Origin: Acorus gramineus
Lineage: Eukaryota; Streptophyta; Magnoliopsida; Acorales; Acoraceae
NCBI GenBank assembly: GCA_030737835.1
Contig: CM060847.1
Coordinates: 3,004,484 to 3,068,483 of the forward strand
DNA: 64,000 bases
Reading direction: 5' to 3'
Part shown: positions 1-12,800 of the stretch, in pieces
Layout of the letters: the number at the start of each line of letters is the position of its first letter
How positions within the stretch are numbered: position 1 is the first letter of the stretch
Made by a program: the position numbers and the translations under genes
The notes under the pieces: generated by a model
Database searches by the model: none
Seen by the model: only the letters and a program-made list of their open reading frames with translations
Told to the model about the DNA's origin: nothing

Positions 1-1114
1 AAAGTAGATGTATGTGAGACTACACACAATCTTATATATAGTAGAGAATGTGTGTAATAACATTCTTTAAATTTTAAAAATAATGATTAATATAAATTCT
101 TAAACCTAAGATAATGTGATTCATATATTTCTAAGTTAGGGAATAATAAAAAATGGAGTTTGTTTTTTACACGTGTATCTTTAAAAAAAATTCTTATTTT
201 ATTAAAATATCCTTGTTAAGTCACTATTTCTAGCAACACCTAGTAAAATAATTTAAATTGTGCACGAGGAGAGATTCCTAAAAAAAAAACTTAAAAATAT
301 ATAATGTGTATAAATACTTCTTAAAATGACATTTATGCACAATTTAACTCTTTTTAAAGGGATTGGTGCCTCATTGTATCCAGTCAGGACCGGCTTCAGT
401 CAGTCCGATCAATATCAAACTACAAAGCTAATTGTTGAATACATGTATAACTCTCTTATTAGATCCAGACATGTTTGAGTTTAGTCAATATCATCATTAT
501 TCAATAGGAGAGTGACATTTGTACTCAACAATTGACTATGCAGTTCGATTCATAGACAATGTAGTTTTGCTTATAAGCTATACAGTTCGATACTGATGGA
601 CTACCAGAAGCTAGACCTGACTGAATTCAGAGTCAGTTTTTTGATAATATAAAGTCATTTGAGGGGGCATATATGAAAAAAAAACCCAAAAAAATAAATA
701 TTTTCCAATAAACGTGTTTAACTAAAACCAAAAACGACACTAATCCCAAACACCGCTTTGACCCCCCGCCAACCACATCACAACCAACCCCTCTCCACCG
801 TCCGATCAAAACTCCTCCAAAACCCCACCGATCAAACGACAAACATCATCCAATCAACACATGATCCCTTCCGAAAACAACCGTCGGTCGTTATCACTCC
901 CGCGAAAAAAAAATAAAAAAATAAACCAGAGGTCGGTCTCGATCTGATGCTTCGCGCCATCAATAAATTCGCGATCTTCCGGCGTGGGCCCCTCCTCCCC
1001 CCCAAACCCTCTTTAAACGTAAATTCTTCTCTCTTTCAGACTCACCTTCCGCTATCAATCCTTTCTAGGGTTTCCGTCGGAGGTAACACTTCGAGAAATC
1101 TAGGGTTCCGATCG
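1..1114 (+). promoter_or_regulatory. Upstream region and 5' UTR of the Di19 gene
   Basis: There is no gene in this stretch. Positions 1-360 are AT-rich and featureless. A small foldback element occupies 381-623. From about 750 the base composition becomes C-rich. The likely 5' UTR (about 950-1114) contains two TAGGGTT telo-box-like motifs near 1067 and 1101, common near plant transcription starts. An upstream ATG at 947 is in frame with the main start at 1115, with no stop between them. No clear TATA box was identified. Confidence 0.4.
381..623. mobile_element. Small foldback MITE upstream of Di19
   Basis: The two ends are imperfect inverted copies. CAGTCAGGAC with CTTCAGTCAGTCC on the left matches the reverse of GGACTACCAGAAG with CCTGACTG on the right. 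Inside these, a second inverted pair (TTGTTGAATACA against TGTACTCAACAA, and CTCTCTTATT against AATAGGAGAG) makes almost the whole 243 bp self-complementary. There is no coding content. I did not find a convincing target-site duplication, so the superfamily is not assigned. Confidence 0.5.
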
Positions 1115-4100
1115 ATGGAGGCCGATTCGTGGACTAGCGGTCGCTTCTCTTCTTCTTCGAGGCGGCACCAGGCTTCTCTGCAGTCCCGATTCGGTGAGTC
1201 TGGTTTTTTTTTTTTCTAGGTTTGAGAATTTCTGTGGAATTGGGGGCTCAAACGTTGGTTTTGCAGATCTGTACCTTGGATTGGAGGACATCGACGGGAG
1301 CGGCGACGAGGATTCGCGGACGGAGTATGCTTGCCCTTTCTGTTCGGAGGATTTCGACGTGGTTGGCCTCTGCTGCCATATCGATGAGGATCACCCGGTC
1401 GAGGCGAAAAACGGGGTATGTTTTCTGTCAATCTAGGATAAAGTTTGCGGTTTTGGTTCATCTTGTCACTTAAAAATACGAACTTTTTAAGTTTTGAACT
1501 CCCGGTTGGCTTGGTTTGGGTGATTTTGGGATTTTTGAGAAGGAAGTTTTGTTTGTTGTTTTATAGGGGTAGTTGGAAGTTTTGTTTTAGATGTATTGTT
1601 ACATTCGCAGGTATGCCCTGTTTGTGCGGCGAGGGTGGGTCTGGATTTGGTTGGGCACATTATGATGCAGCATGGGAGCTTTTTTAAGATATCCTTTCTA
1701 TGTTGAATTGTTATTTCTCTTTATTTCTTTGTGCAGAAATACTGATGTAATGTTTTTGTTATGATCTTTGTATGTGGAAAAAATGGACATTTACATGTAT
1801 GAATTGTTTATGTTTTTTGAAATCCTTAATCTGTGATCACCTGCAACGGAGGAGGAGGTTCCGCAAGGGTACAACAGGGTCTCAATCGATGCTTTCTTTG
1901 TTGAAGAAGGAGCTCCGGGAAGGGCACCTTTCATTTGATGGGCCTCCCTACGTGGTACCTTTGACCAATTCAGCTCCGGATCCATTGTTGTCATCCTTCA
2001 TTTACAACTTTCCTGTTGTGGAAGCACCGAAAGATGTTCAACCGACCACTTTGGACAATAGTATTCCGGGCGATAAAATCTCAGATGAGAAAGCCATAGA
2101 AAGGTATAAATTAGCATTCTATCCAGACTATAATATGTTATTTTTTTCTGAAATTTTTGAGATGTTGCATGCTAATGATTGCATGAAACTGGTTTTGCAC
2201 GACAACTTGTAAAAGATGTAAACCATGTAAAACTAGATTTTGGTGACTGTGTGACCGAATTAGTTTATATGCTCATCTAGTGATCTACTAGCTCTTTCAA
2301 ATTGTTGACTGGTATATGCATGTGCCACTTGACAGTGTTCGTTTGTGGTATGATGCACCTTTGATATTGGACAATAAGTTCTACTGTATTCTGGATGTAG
2401 TCAAACATGAGTGAGTTTATATCTTAATACTGAGTTTAAAATGTGATTGAACATCATGTGGATTTGTTGTTAATTAATTCTGTATGATTCTACTTATTCT
2501 AGGTCATTGTCTTCAAATTTTCACCATTCAGATGTTTATTTCAGATGACCTAAACTTGTAATCATTTGGATAAATTGGTCAATCTTGTAGAAACTGTGTG
2601 TGTGTGTTATTGAATCTACATAGTTTGAAAACATGTTTGGGGTTGATAATCTCATAGTAAAAGAATGATCTTAACTTATTAATCAGGAACATAAAGTGCA
2701 TGTGCAAGATAGTTGCATGAAGCTACACAGATTGGGGTTAATAACATCATAGTACAATTGATGATAACTCAATTCCATATTTATATTCCAGATGATTTTT
2801 CAAGTCCTCTGTGTGGTTAAAAAAATCTCTAGATTCTTATGTCTTTTCATTTCGATATATAAAAAAGATTTATTGTATACCACGTAGGCATATACGAGTT
2901 GACTGACATGCCAATTCAAAAATCCAAATCCTTAATTGTTAAATAAATTTCTTCATAGGTATATCTACATATGTCAACAGAGTCATAGTTTAAATATTGA
3001 TTTACAAATCAATTTTTTATTTTGTCAGTGTGTATTGTCCTATTTAACTATGATATGTAGATGTCTAGATATGCTTTGTCAATATGTACAAGATCGCATT
3101 ATACATCATTTCTTGCTTCCTCATGTAGAGAAAAGAATGACATTATTTTATCTGAATCTATATCTTCTTCTCATACTTCTTTAACTCACTTCATGTACAT
3201 ATATCTATACGCTGTCCTTTTATTCTAACCCCTAGACAGTTTCTTTGTCCACAACGCCCCCTATTTACAGGAATTAGTCACTTCAACGATCTTCGATGGT
3301 TATGCTCTGATAATGTTTCCTTCCACTAGAAAATTTTGATTTTCCATTATCCTGTATGGACTGATGAGTTTTTTTGTATGATATCACTTTAGGTGTATTA
3401 TTTTGCATGGGTTCTTTTACTGCTGATGACTTTTGGGAGTGGTTTCAATGCATAAACTCAGTGTTCCAGTATTGCCCTCAAAAATATCATGTGGAGAAGT
3501 GAATTTTATGATTGTTGCAGTGCTGTAATTTTTTAGTCCAAACAATTGGTGAAGGGCTCATGCTTGTTGTAAAGAAAGCCCACCCATCCTTGTATTAAGA
3601 GTTCTTTTCCAGAATACTGAGAGTATAGTTGACATAGGTATTCTATTTAACCGATGATGCTTTCAGAAACTTTAGATTGTGTCACCCCAGCTTCTTCTTT
3701 GAAATGCCCTCCCTAGGCAAATTCCACAAACTTGGTCTTTAAAATCCCTGTCATTAATGATCACCAAAATTGATGCTTTGACATTATGTTCCCCAGGCTC
3801 TCTTCTTTTAAAGAGCACACTGTTGCACTTTAAGTGCTCTCGTGTAGCTTTGTCTCCCATGGGTTTTTCCTTGTCAATCACAAGTTCCAATATACATCAT
3901 GAGTAATCACTGAATGAACTGTTTTTTTTTTACTCAGTACTGGTATTGATGATGCATTTGTGTTCTCCTATCTGTTATGGATTTTCCTTGGGGTGTTAAA
4001 TTTGAAGAGCATTGAATCTTAGTTTTACCATAAAATCCTTGAACCGTGCAAATTCTTTCCGGAATTCTTCCTTTTCCGTGCCTGGACCTGATGTGGACCC

Positions 4101-4217
4101 TTTTATTTTTACAGCGTTGAGCCAGGCCTCTCGGACAAAGACCAGCAGGAGAAGGCTCAGAGGTGCACATTTGTACGGGGCCTTCTGCTCTCTACCATTT
4201 TCAGTGACAACTTATGA
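1115..4217 (+). CDS. Di19-family (drought-induced 19) zinc-finger protein, 223 aa, 5 exons
   Basis: Exons: 1115-1193, 1267-1415, 1611-1688, 1841-2103, 4115-4217 (672 nt including stop). The protein begins MEADSW, as family members do. It has two unusual Cys2/His2 zinc fingers: YACPFCSEDFD...H..EDH near residues 45-67, and VCPVCAARVG...GHIMMQH near 77-98. These are followed by a basic RRRRFRK stretch that probably serves as a nuclear signal. The C-terminal Di19 domain has DPLLSSFIYNF and ends RGLLLSTIFSDNL. Family members are nuclear transcription regulators in drought, salt and ABA responses; that role is family knowledge. The third intron (1689-1840) is not GT-AG but AT-AC. The last intron is 2.0 kb with no gene inside. 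The reading frame is intact across all joins, so the gene is probably functional. Confidence 0.93.
1689..1840 (+). other. U12-type AT-AC intron in the Di19 gene
   Basis: The 5' splice site reads ATATCCTTTC, a full match to the U12-type ATATCCTT consensus. The intron ends in CAC. A branch-point-like TCCTTAAT lies at 1823-1830, about 11 bases before the 3' end, inside the usual spacing for minor-spliceosome introns. The join AAG / CTG restores the conserved Di19 sequence FFK-LQRRRR in frame. No GT-AG pair near either boundary keeps that sequence. Confidence 0.9.
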
Positions 4218-5727
4218 GGAACTATGATTCGTGGGGTGTCTGGTGGCAGTGGATATGACCGAAGGAACCCGGCAGAGCCAGCCCGCGGGCTGGCCACCAC
4301 ACAACGTCGAATTTGGCATGACATGAGGTGAAGGTCAGACTCTTACATGGTGGATCATATACAAATAAAAATGTGTAGTGTTGCGGAGGAGTAACTACAT
4401 GAGATGTAATATATTATGTAACAGTGCAGGTAAAAGAAGAGGACCCTCTTATATATGTTCTTATTATGATCCTCATTTTCATATTTTTTGCCATCACATA
4501 TTGCATAGGATTTTATTTTTATGATTTTGTGGCCAGTCAGCATTGCTCTATATTCTAGTTTGGTGAAGTGTGTTTGGCTCAGGCCCTGTTTAGTTCCGCG
4601 TTTGTGTTTCAAAAGCCAAATTTTCTTGTCCGAGCATGATCAGTTTAACAATTGGTTTCAAGCATGGCTATCCTGTATTTTGACTTGTATCTTCTCTCTC
4701 TCTCAGTCATGATTCAATGATCAAGACCAATCAATTTGGTGACTCAAGTCTATCACAAGAAGGCATATCATTCTGTGGTAGATGTTACCACTTTTATGAT
4801 TGATTCACATTAGTTTAGGTCATTAAATTGATCAAGTTCTTGGTCATGGGATCATCATTCTTTTTTTCTTTTTCATTTTTTTACTTGGTAGCTCAATTTC
4901 TTTTCTTTTCTATATTCTTTTTTTGTTTATTTTATTTTTCAAGGAAATCCTTCTTCTCTGTTGTTTGAGGTGAATTGTTTTTTTTAAAAAAGGGGTTGAT
5001 TTAATTTAATCAGGGAGTAAACTTTCTTGTAAAAAAAGGGGAAAAAAGATAAAATGGCTGTCTTACCTACCAGAGAATAACATTTGATGAATTTTGTCCT
5101 TGCAGTGTGTGAATCAAATTTCATATATGCATTGCCCTGCTTCCAGCCCCAGATGCATGGCGCACTCATTCTGATTTTTTAAATTAATCTCTTTTTTTTT
5201 CTTATTTGATAAATTAATATATCTCATTTAATAGGTTATATATTTTTATAAGAGATGAAATATATATTTTAATAAATCATATGGACTCATTTATAAAAAT
5301 AAATATGAAATTTTTTTAATAAGATGTATTTTGTTACAGCGAGTGCATGAGGCCAACAATGTATATGGATTGTGATTATGTAAATGAGATTGTAAAAATG
5401 ATTATGATATATGCTTCCAATTGTATTCTTAATATATGAATTCCAATTTGATTTTCTCTAAATAATTTTCTGAAAATTAATATATATTTTTTTGTCATAT
5501 AATATTCTGAATGTCTCACTTTTTCTTTTCCATTTGTAGTGTAATTGGACAGCAGTACACCTAGGATATTCATGTATTAGAATTTTTAAATTTTTTTGGT
5601 ATCAATGTATTAGAAATTTATTGATGCATGATAAGTAATAATCATTTGAGTGTGATTAGACAATTGTGCGCAACTTTATATTCATATAATTATTTTTAAT
5701 AATATATAAATAAAATTTGAGACCATG
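4218..5727. other. Di19 3' UTR and intergenic AT-rich DNA
   Basis: The first few hundred bases after the stop codon are probably 3' UTR, with several possible poly(A) signals. The rest is AT-rich with T-runs near 4860-4990 and 5180-5210. No further gene, RNA gene or clear element end is seen. Confidence 0.4.
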
Positions 5728-7165
5728 TAGGGAGGGGTGGCCATGGGTCAGGCCCGGGCCGGGCTTTGTGACAGTCGGGCTTTTTTCCGGCTGGCCGGGC
5801 CTGTGGCTTTGGGCCAGGCCTGAAGTCAAAAACAGTCCCGGGCCTGCCTGTAAGCCCAGGCCTGGCTTTGTGGCCCGGACCATTTTTTTCCATTTATTTT
5901 GTTTTGTTTAATTTAAATTAAAACATACAACAAAGTAAATTTAATTTAAATTAAAACATACAACAAAGTAAATGAAAAAATTGAATAACTTGAATTGGAA
6001 AAACTTTGAACAATAAAACTATTTAAATTAAATATTGAACTCCACAATAATTACACATTACAATTTACAAGTTTATAACAAGAAATGTTTGAACATTAAT
6101 TGAATAGTTATTATAAATTCATAGTAAAAATATTTGAGTGGAACATTACAATGATTGAATATTGACTTATGGGTGATGACTACATCACAATAAAGTACAT
6201 ATCAACTAGGTTAGCACATATCAATTTTATCTATTATTTGTATAACTTTAATCAAAGTCATCATTCAAGACATTACAAGTAAATTTTCAATTTCGAATTT
6301 GATGTTTTCATTAGAATTTATTAGGAACCCCAATTTTGAAACTCTCATTATAATTGTTGGAGAATATTAAAAAAAATTAATTTAATTTTCAATTTCAAAT
6401 TTGATATTGTGATTGAAATTTATTGAATATCCCAATATATTTGTTAGTCGAATACATCAAATTTGTCATACAAAAAAGAAAAAGAAAAAAAATTATTGGT
6501 GACATGGGACTAGGGTCGGTAACGGGCCGGGCTGGGCCAGCCCGGCCTGACCAGGCCCGTGGGCCTGCTTTGCCAGCGGGCCTGGGCCGGGCCGGACCGC
6601 TTTAAAAAACAGGGCCCAGGCCCTGCCCACCGGCCCGGGTCTGAACGGGCCTCACGGGCCGGTCTTGGATCAGACCCACGGGTCTAAATTCTAAACATCT
6701 TTTTTTTTTAATTTTAAATTGTTCATTTGTATATAATGTTAAAATAACATAAAATTTAAAGTATAATGTTAAAAAATATTTATATCTATTTAATTTTTAA
6801 AATAAAAATATTAAATGAATTAATTGTTTGAAAAAATAAATAACTACATGTACCTAACTAGATTGACACCTACATAAATGTCAATAATTTGTATAATTCA
6901 ACTACAATTCAAATAAAAATTATATGTTACTCATTTATTGGATTGTCCCATGGGCCTACGGGCCCACTTCTGGCGGGCCTGCGGGTTGGGCAGGGCCCCA
7001 GAAGGGCGGAGCCCGGGTCAGGCTTTGGCGCTACCGGCCCGGCCGGGCTTTCAGGCTGCGGGTTTTTTTATGACCCTTACATGGGACACCCTAAAAGCCA
7101 TGGCGGACAGGGCCTGGGCCGTGTCTGTGCTCGCGGGCTGTTTGGCCACCCATACGCGTTGTTTT
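5728..7165. mobile_element. Probable non-autonomous hAT-like element(s) with GC-rich subterminal blocks
   Basis: Three GC-rich blocks (5728-5885, 6508-6690, 6945-7165) built from GGGCC/GGCCC words are separated by very AT-rich DNA. This layout is typical of a class of plant hAT elements. The left edge contains GGGTGGCCA at about 5735, and the right edge contains its reverse complement TGGCCACCC near 7143-7151, consistent with terminal inverted repeats. I could not find an 8-bp target duplication. The middle block may be the end of a second element. The proline- and glycine-rich reading frames in the blocks are compositional artefacts. No transposase remains. Confidence 0.5.
5908..5973 (+). 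repeat. Perfect 33-bp tandem duplication
   Basis: A 33-bp unit beginning TTAATTTAAATTAAAACATA is present twice in immediate succession (5908-5940 and 5941-5973) with no differences that I can see. It lies in the AT-rich interior of the hAT-like element, so the duplication is probably recent. Confidence 0.9.
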
Positions 7166-9849
7166 AAAATTTACACATTTGTTTTTCGACCGCAATTTTA
7201 CCGAACTTTCACTATTGTCCATTTTGTTTTGTTTTTTTGAGAAACTGTAGTCATATTCTATTATTAAACGATAAGCTAGAATATGTTTCAATTGAGGGTG
7301 AGAGAGAACAGAGTAAAAGAAAAGCAAAATAAAATAAAAGAAAATTACAACTAGCGGGTCAAGAGCGATTGGGTAGAAAAGATTTCTACCCAGACCCCAT
7401 AAGTCATGGTGCTACTCAGTAATGTGGAACACCTGCTCAGTAATCTAAATGTTCGTAACTCCGCCGATCCATTTTTTTCACTCTTTTATACTAAGTAGCG
7501 TCTTCTCCCACATATTTTCAAAATAGAATGTCACCCTCGTGAATACCACCGCATTCCAAAGTGCCCAAACGCCCGCCGGGATAACTGTTGTCTATTTTGT
7601 TACAATGCTAACTCCAATTTTTTTTATAAATATAAATATGGGTATCAATATTTTTGTGTCATTTATTTGCACAAAATAATACAAAATGAGATTTATTTTA
7701 AGTAATTCTCCCTTCCCTAGCTACCCATAATAAAAAAAAATGAAAATAAAATCTGATATTTTGAAATGATGAAATACATCTAAACACAAAAACCCACGTC
7801 GATATTGTTTAACACGATTTAAAATTTGCTTTTGCTCACAATAAATTCATGATGATTTTTTTTTTTTTTGGTACACTAAATCCATGATGAATTGATACAG
7901 AACACAACCCATCTGAATTTTCATATATAATTTATTATTTCGATGATAATGAGAACAGTTGGTGAGGTGGATTAACAAAAAAAAAAAAAAATTCATGGAT
8001 TATTTATTTATTACCTAAGCTAGCTTATAACCATTGTTTGGGCCTAGAATAAATGTTGAATAGGATAGAATAAGAATGGATAAGTCCTAAAACTTCATTT
8101 GTTTGCAAAGAATAGATAAATATAACTGTACTTAAATAGATGAGAATAAATTGATATTTTTATTCTAGATCTTCATTGAAATTGTATTATTCCTCTCAAT
8201 CTATTTCACTTGTATAAAATGGCTCACATATTAAATTATTCATCATCATCTTTTACTGTCTTTGTAAAAAAAAAAAAATTAGAGTAGGAAGGAAAATTGC
8301 AGAATGAGAGGAACGAGCCTAATTTTTTTTTTTCAGCCCTATATGCATCGATAGAAAATTATCAAAATATATACACTCACAATAATAAGGTATATGCATC
8401 GAAATAAATTTTTTACATTTTCTATAAATACATCTAAACAATTCATTGCATATATTTCATTTAAAAAAAAACTACACCCCATTAAATAAGGTACACTGTT
8501 TAAAAAAATATTCAACATGCTTAGATTAAAATTGGGATTGAAAAATGAACCGTAAGTAACATTATCCTCCATGCAATATCATTGCCTAAAAAATTGTGCA
8601 ATCCCTTATATTATTAAGTGGCTAAATATCCGTCATTACATTATACCAGATTTAGCAACAATTATTTTACAACTGATAATACACATAACTGCTTGATAAT
8701 AGGTCCCAAATAAATGACTCGTGTATATCATATCTCACTAACAGATAAACTAGATGTGGTTTTTCACTTTAAAAAATTAGTGGTTTTATTAGCTAAAACA
8801 ACCTAATTAACATTTTAAAATTAGGAGATTGACCAGACATCAAATCACCTATAACCTAACAATCACTTGAATTTTTTGAACTCAATAACAAGATTTATTT
8901 TTTAAGCTTCATGAATTAGATGCTACAAAGACTTCAAAGTTAAAAATACATTATTTGAATCTAAATAAGATCATCAAAAACTGACATTAAAACCTGGTGG
9001 GGTTTTTTCCTTCTTTTTTCTTTATAATTAGGTTGAACAAATAACAAATGCACTATGTAGTTCATACATATTTAATACATGAATTATTGAATAATTTTTA
9101 AGACATGGATTTTTAATGAAATGTCAAGAATTAAACCTTTAATGAAATGTACACATTCAATACGTGAATTAATCAATAACTCAAAATTATTAGGATCTAG
9201 TTTAATACATATTCCTTCTTTATTCAATGCATTAAGAACTATCATGTCAATATCTGTCAGAGGATGGTAAGATGAGAATAGAAACAAAGATTCTTTCTAC
9301 AAAGTACAAAACATATCAAACTTAACAGGTAACTGTGATTTAACAAAACTACAAGAAGTTCTTTCATAAGTAAACTTTTCTAATCATCTATTCATATGGT
9401 TCAGAAAATAAAGTCCAACCCAAAGACCTCTTCAGATACAAAGCAAACAGCTGTTACAACTTTTTCATCATCATCAATCAAGGACACAGACTAGTTTAAA
9501 TTTCACTTTTAATCTCACTGTACACTTTAACATCTCAAGATCCTTAAAAGATATGGACTGCTCTTTCCAGAAAAGAGTCAGTCAAACAAGGCCACTCCAT
9601 CACTGTATCTCTTTTTTCCTAAGTTGGACTAGAGCACGCCTAATTACGCCTGGAATCCAAACCTACAACTATCCTTCCATGGCTTTATCTTTTTTATCTC
9701 TCGGACAATGTCCACATTTCTATGAATTAATCTTTGAAAAGATGTATATTTCAAGGCTTCTAAAGATTGGAAAAAAAAATACGGTGAAATGCCTCTCAAG
9801 AGGGAAATCTGAACCTAGGGTTTTACCACTTACCAAAATTTCAACCAAT
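7166..9849. other. Intergenic DNA without recognisable genes
   Basis: AT-rich sequence with several homopolymer runs (for example near 7860 and 7978) and scattered MITE-like scraps. One begins near 8035 with GTTTGGGCCTAGAATAAATG, a form often seen at small plant elements. The last few hundred bases up to 9849 are probably the 3' UTR of the DUF789 gene on the minus strand. Confidence 0.4.
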
Positions 9850-12800
9850 TTATGAGCCGTGGGTGATGAAGAAATCAAAGTCTGGATGGCGAACCTTCAG
9901 CTGATGAAGAAAGTCCTTAGCAGCTTTTGATAACGAGCTCGCCTGCTGGATCCCATTAGTCCAGATGGATTCTCTGAACTTGTATGACGCCAGCCCAAAA
10001 ATCCGTAAACATAGTATGTGGGATGGGTCATCATTGACCTTCCGACCCCTGGATGTACCGAGGAGTCCTGGGTGACCATCACTTATATCTGTTAAAAAAG
10101 GGGACATATCAATTTCATACAATTTTGGGTGCTCAGACATTTTTACAGTTACTTTTGTAGACACCATGTCACTAACACAGTATCTGAAATTCCACTATAT
10201 TAGTATATACTCTATGACAAGAAATGTGAAAATATACATTCAACCCACACAATATGAACTTCATTTTTTTTTTATAAAAGACTGTACTTCATTAACCAAG
10301 TACATACTTCAAAAAAAATCATAACATGTGTGGTCTGCAAAAGTGACTACAAAACAAGAACTAAGCGTAACCTTTTCTTACAATTTTACACATAAAGTGT
10401 ATCTTTACATCCACAACTGGGGAAATATTACATTTACACATCTTTTTGTGCGCGCCCGTGTGTGTGTGTGTGTGTGTGTGTGGGGGAAGAACAAGAGAAT
10501 ACATACTTTTGGATGGTGTCGCCAAGGAGTGATAAGTCAGAAAGCAGGAATCCAGATCCCGTAACGTAGGACCCATGGGAATCCTGTATATTGGATACCT
10601 ATTTCCAAATTCAGCCAGTCATGTCAAGTAGAAGCCTTTAAGGTTGTAGAAATATAGAAAATGGATCAGTACTACAATAATTTGATTCTCAGTGTGAATA
10701 AACACAATGCATACCAAGCCACAGAAATCCAACTGGAAGGCAACAGATCAGAGCTCTTGTACGTCTTCAGCCCAGAAAATTGCCGAGAAAGATTGGAGAT
10801 CTGTCATAAATTTCTGTATTAAAATAGAAAATAAATAAATAAATAAATAGAAAGAACAATAATCATCCAATCAAGAGTAGACATGCCTTGTTGGCTAACG
10901 GTTCTCTTATATAAGGGAGGTCACGCTCCATGTATTCAAATATGAGGTGCCCCTGTGGATTGCTGGCTTCAGCATCATCACTGGAATATCCACCTGTTTG
11001 GAGGGGCTGGTCCCTCAATGAGAGTCTGCCCAAACTGCCGAGTACACTCTGGGCCTGTACTTGATCACAAGCATCATCACTGGCACTTTCACCAGAGTCG
11101 CCATCGCTCTCCTCACCCGCTCTCCTTCCAAGGCAAAAGAAAAATATTTAGGGTACATGGATATTGTTGTCATTCCATTTTATTCTTCTATAACACCTCC
11201 ATACATTTCAAAATTTCAAAGTCTCCTTATTAATAAAACTTAGAGAAGTACACATATGTTATAGATTTATGAAGGAGCCTGCACCATAATCAGTAATGTA
11301 GAGTACATTTTCTTTGACCCTGGTACATTTATTTCCCATTCTTGCAACTATGCTCACAACCAGCCAAGACATGAAAATGTTAATTGTACTCCTCTATTTT
11401 ATTGAACAAGAACCACTATATAAGTTCACCAAAAAATGGTGTTGCAACCACATTCCCACGAGTATCATGATTCATGTCTGAAGTAAAGCTTACCAGAACC
11501 TATTGGTATTGGAGAAGAGATAAGGTATCAAAAAGAGCATCAGAGTGATGACTACCACTTGACGATCCAATTCAAATTGCCATTCAACAGTAGCATCAGC
11601 ATAAACTGGTAAAAACAATAAAAGTGTGCAATGAGAAGCATGTCCTACGAGATATTCTCCAACTTATCTTCTCAATTAGTTCAGAACACATTTCTATAAA
11701 ATATATGAAGAGGAGTGATGGAGTACTAGTTAGCTAATAGATGGGGCACCACTCGATAGCATCAAATACCATCTGGATCTTTTTTATTAAATATAATGAT
11801 CGATGTAGTAAAGGCAAGGATTGATGTAATTTATGTGTACAGTACTATAGTAGGTCTTTTATGATTTCAGAACTAGTGAATGGATTGGATTTCTAGACTT
11901 ATTTAGTTATTCTTGTCAACCCAGCTAAGTTTAGTTTACTTGCTAGCAAGGATAACATCATTTCGGCGTTTTCCATATATAAATCACTTCCCAAAAAGCT
12001 TGTGATAGTTTTAGAAAGACAAAAACCAAAAGATGTTAAAAGAGCAACCAAATATGAGATTCTTCATAATTTGCAACTTGAATGCCTATTCAAAAAAGTT
12101 ATTGACTATTTAGGCTTTCTTATACTTCACAAAATCATATTTTGAAAGATTTGGATATGTTAAAGAAATCTTTAGAGGTAAATGGAAATCTTACTAAAAC
12201 GAGCCAAATCAATTATGTTTCCCAATCTAAGAGATAAGTGACAGTAAATTAAAATTGTATTTGAAGAAAATAAATCAAAGACCTCTTAAATAATTTCATA
12301 TATACAGGCAATTCATCTCATTCTGATGTTTTGTTTAATTCAGATCTTCAACACCTTAAGTCCATGCAAGTTTGAACGCACAAATACACCAGCAACTTCT
12401 AGATCAGAGTTGCAGTCACATCACTGATCAATTATGCAAATTGGACGGTTTCAAATGCATTACATAAAAAAGACTTGGATAGATCTTTCCATGCAAAATG
12501 GTTTAAACAGTCAACTTGTATCCATCAGGAAGTGATATAAATGTTTTTCACAAATGAGCTATAGTTTTGCTATGCTAACACTAATCATATTTCTAGATAA
12601 CCTCTGAAGAGAGAATTATCAACATCAACCAGATTTATTTATTTGTTTGTTTATTTTTTGGGACTGGTAACATGAACCAGAATTGTTGAAAACTAATCCT
12701 ACACTCGGACTCTTTTGAAACTTGCAAGACATCGAATCTAAAATCAAATTCCAGGGCTGAAAGAGCCGGGTAATAATTAGCAAACTATGTTGGCATATGA

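Noticed and set aside
1600..1860. Frameshift or missing exon in Di19, suggested by the lack of a GT-AG intron after the second zinc finger
   Set aside because: An AT-AC U12-type intron explains the join completely and in frame.
3672..3890. Minus-strand frame inside the last Di19 intron
   Set aside because: Short, with no known motif. It lies in an intron between two confirmed exons.
5696..5911. Overlapping proline/glycine-rich reading frames on both strands
   Set aside because: They are produced by the GGGCC/GGCCC words of a hAT-like element and match no protein family.
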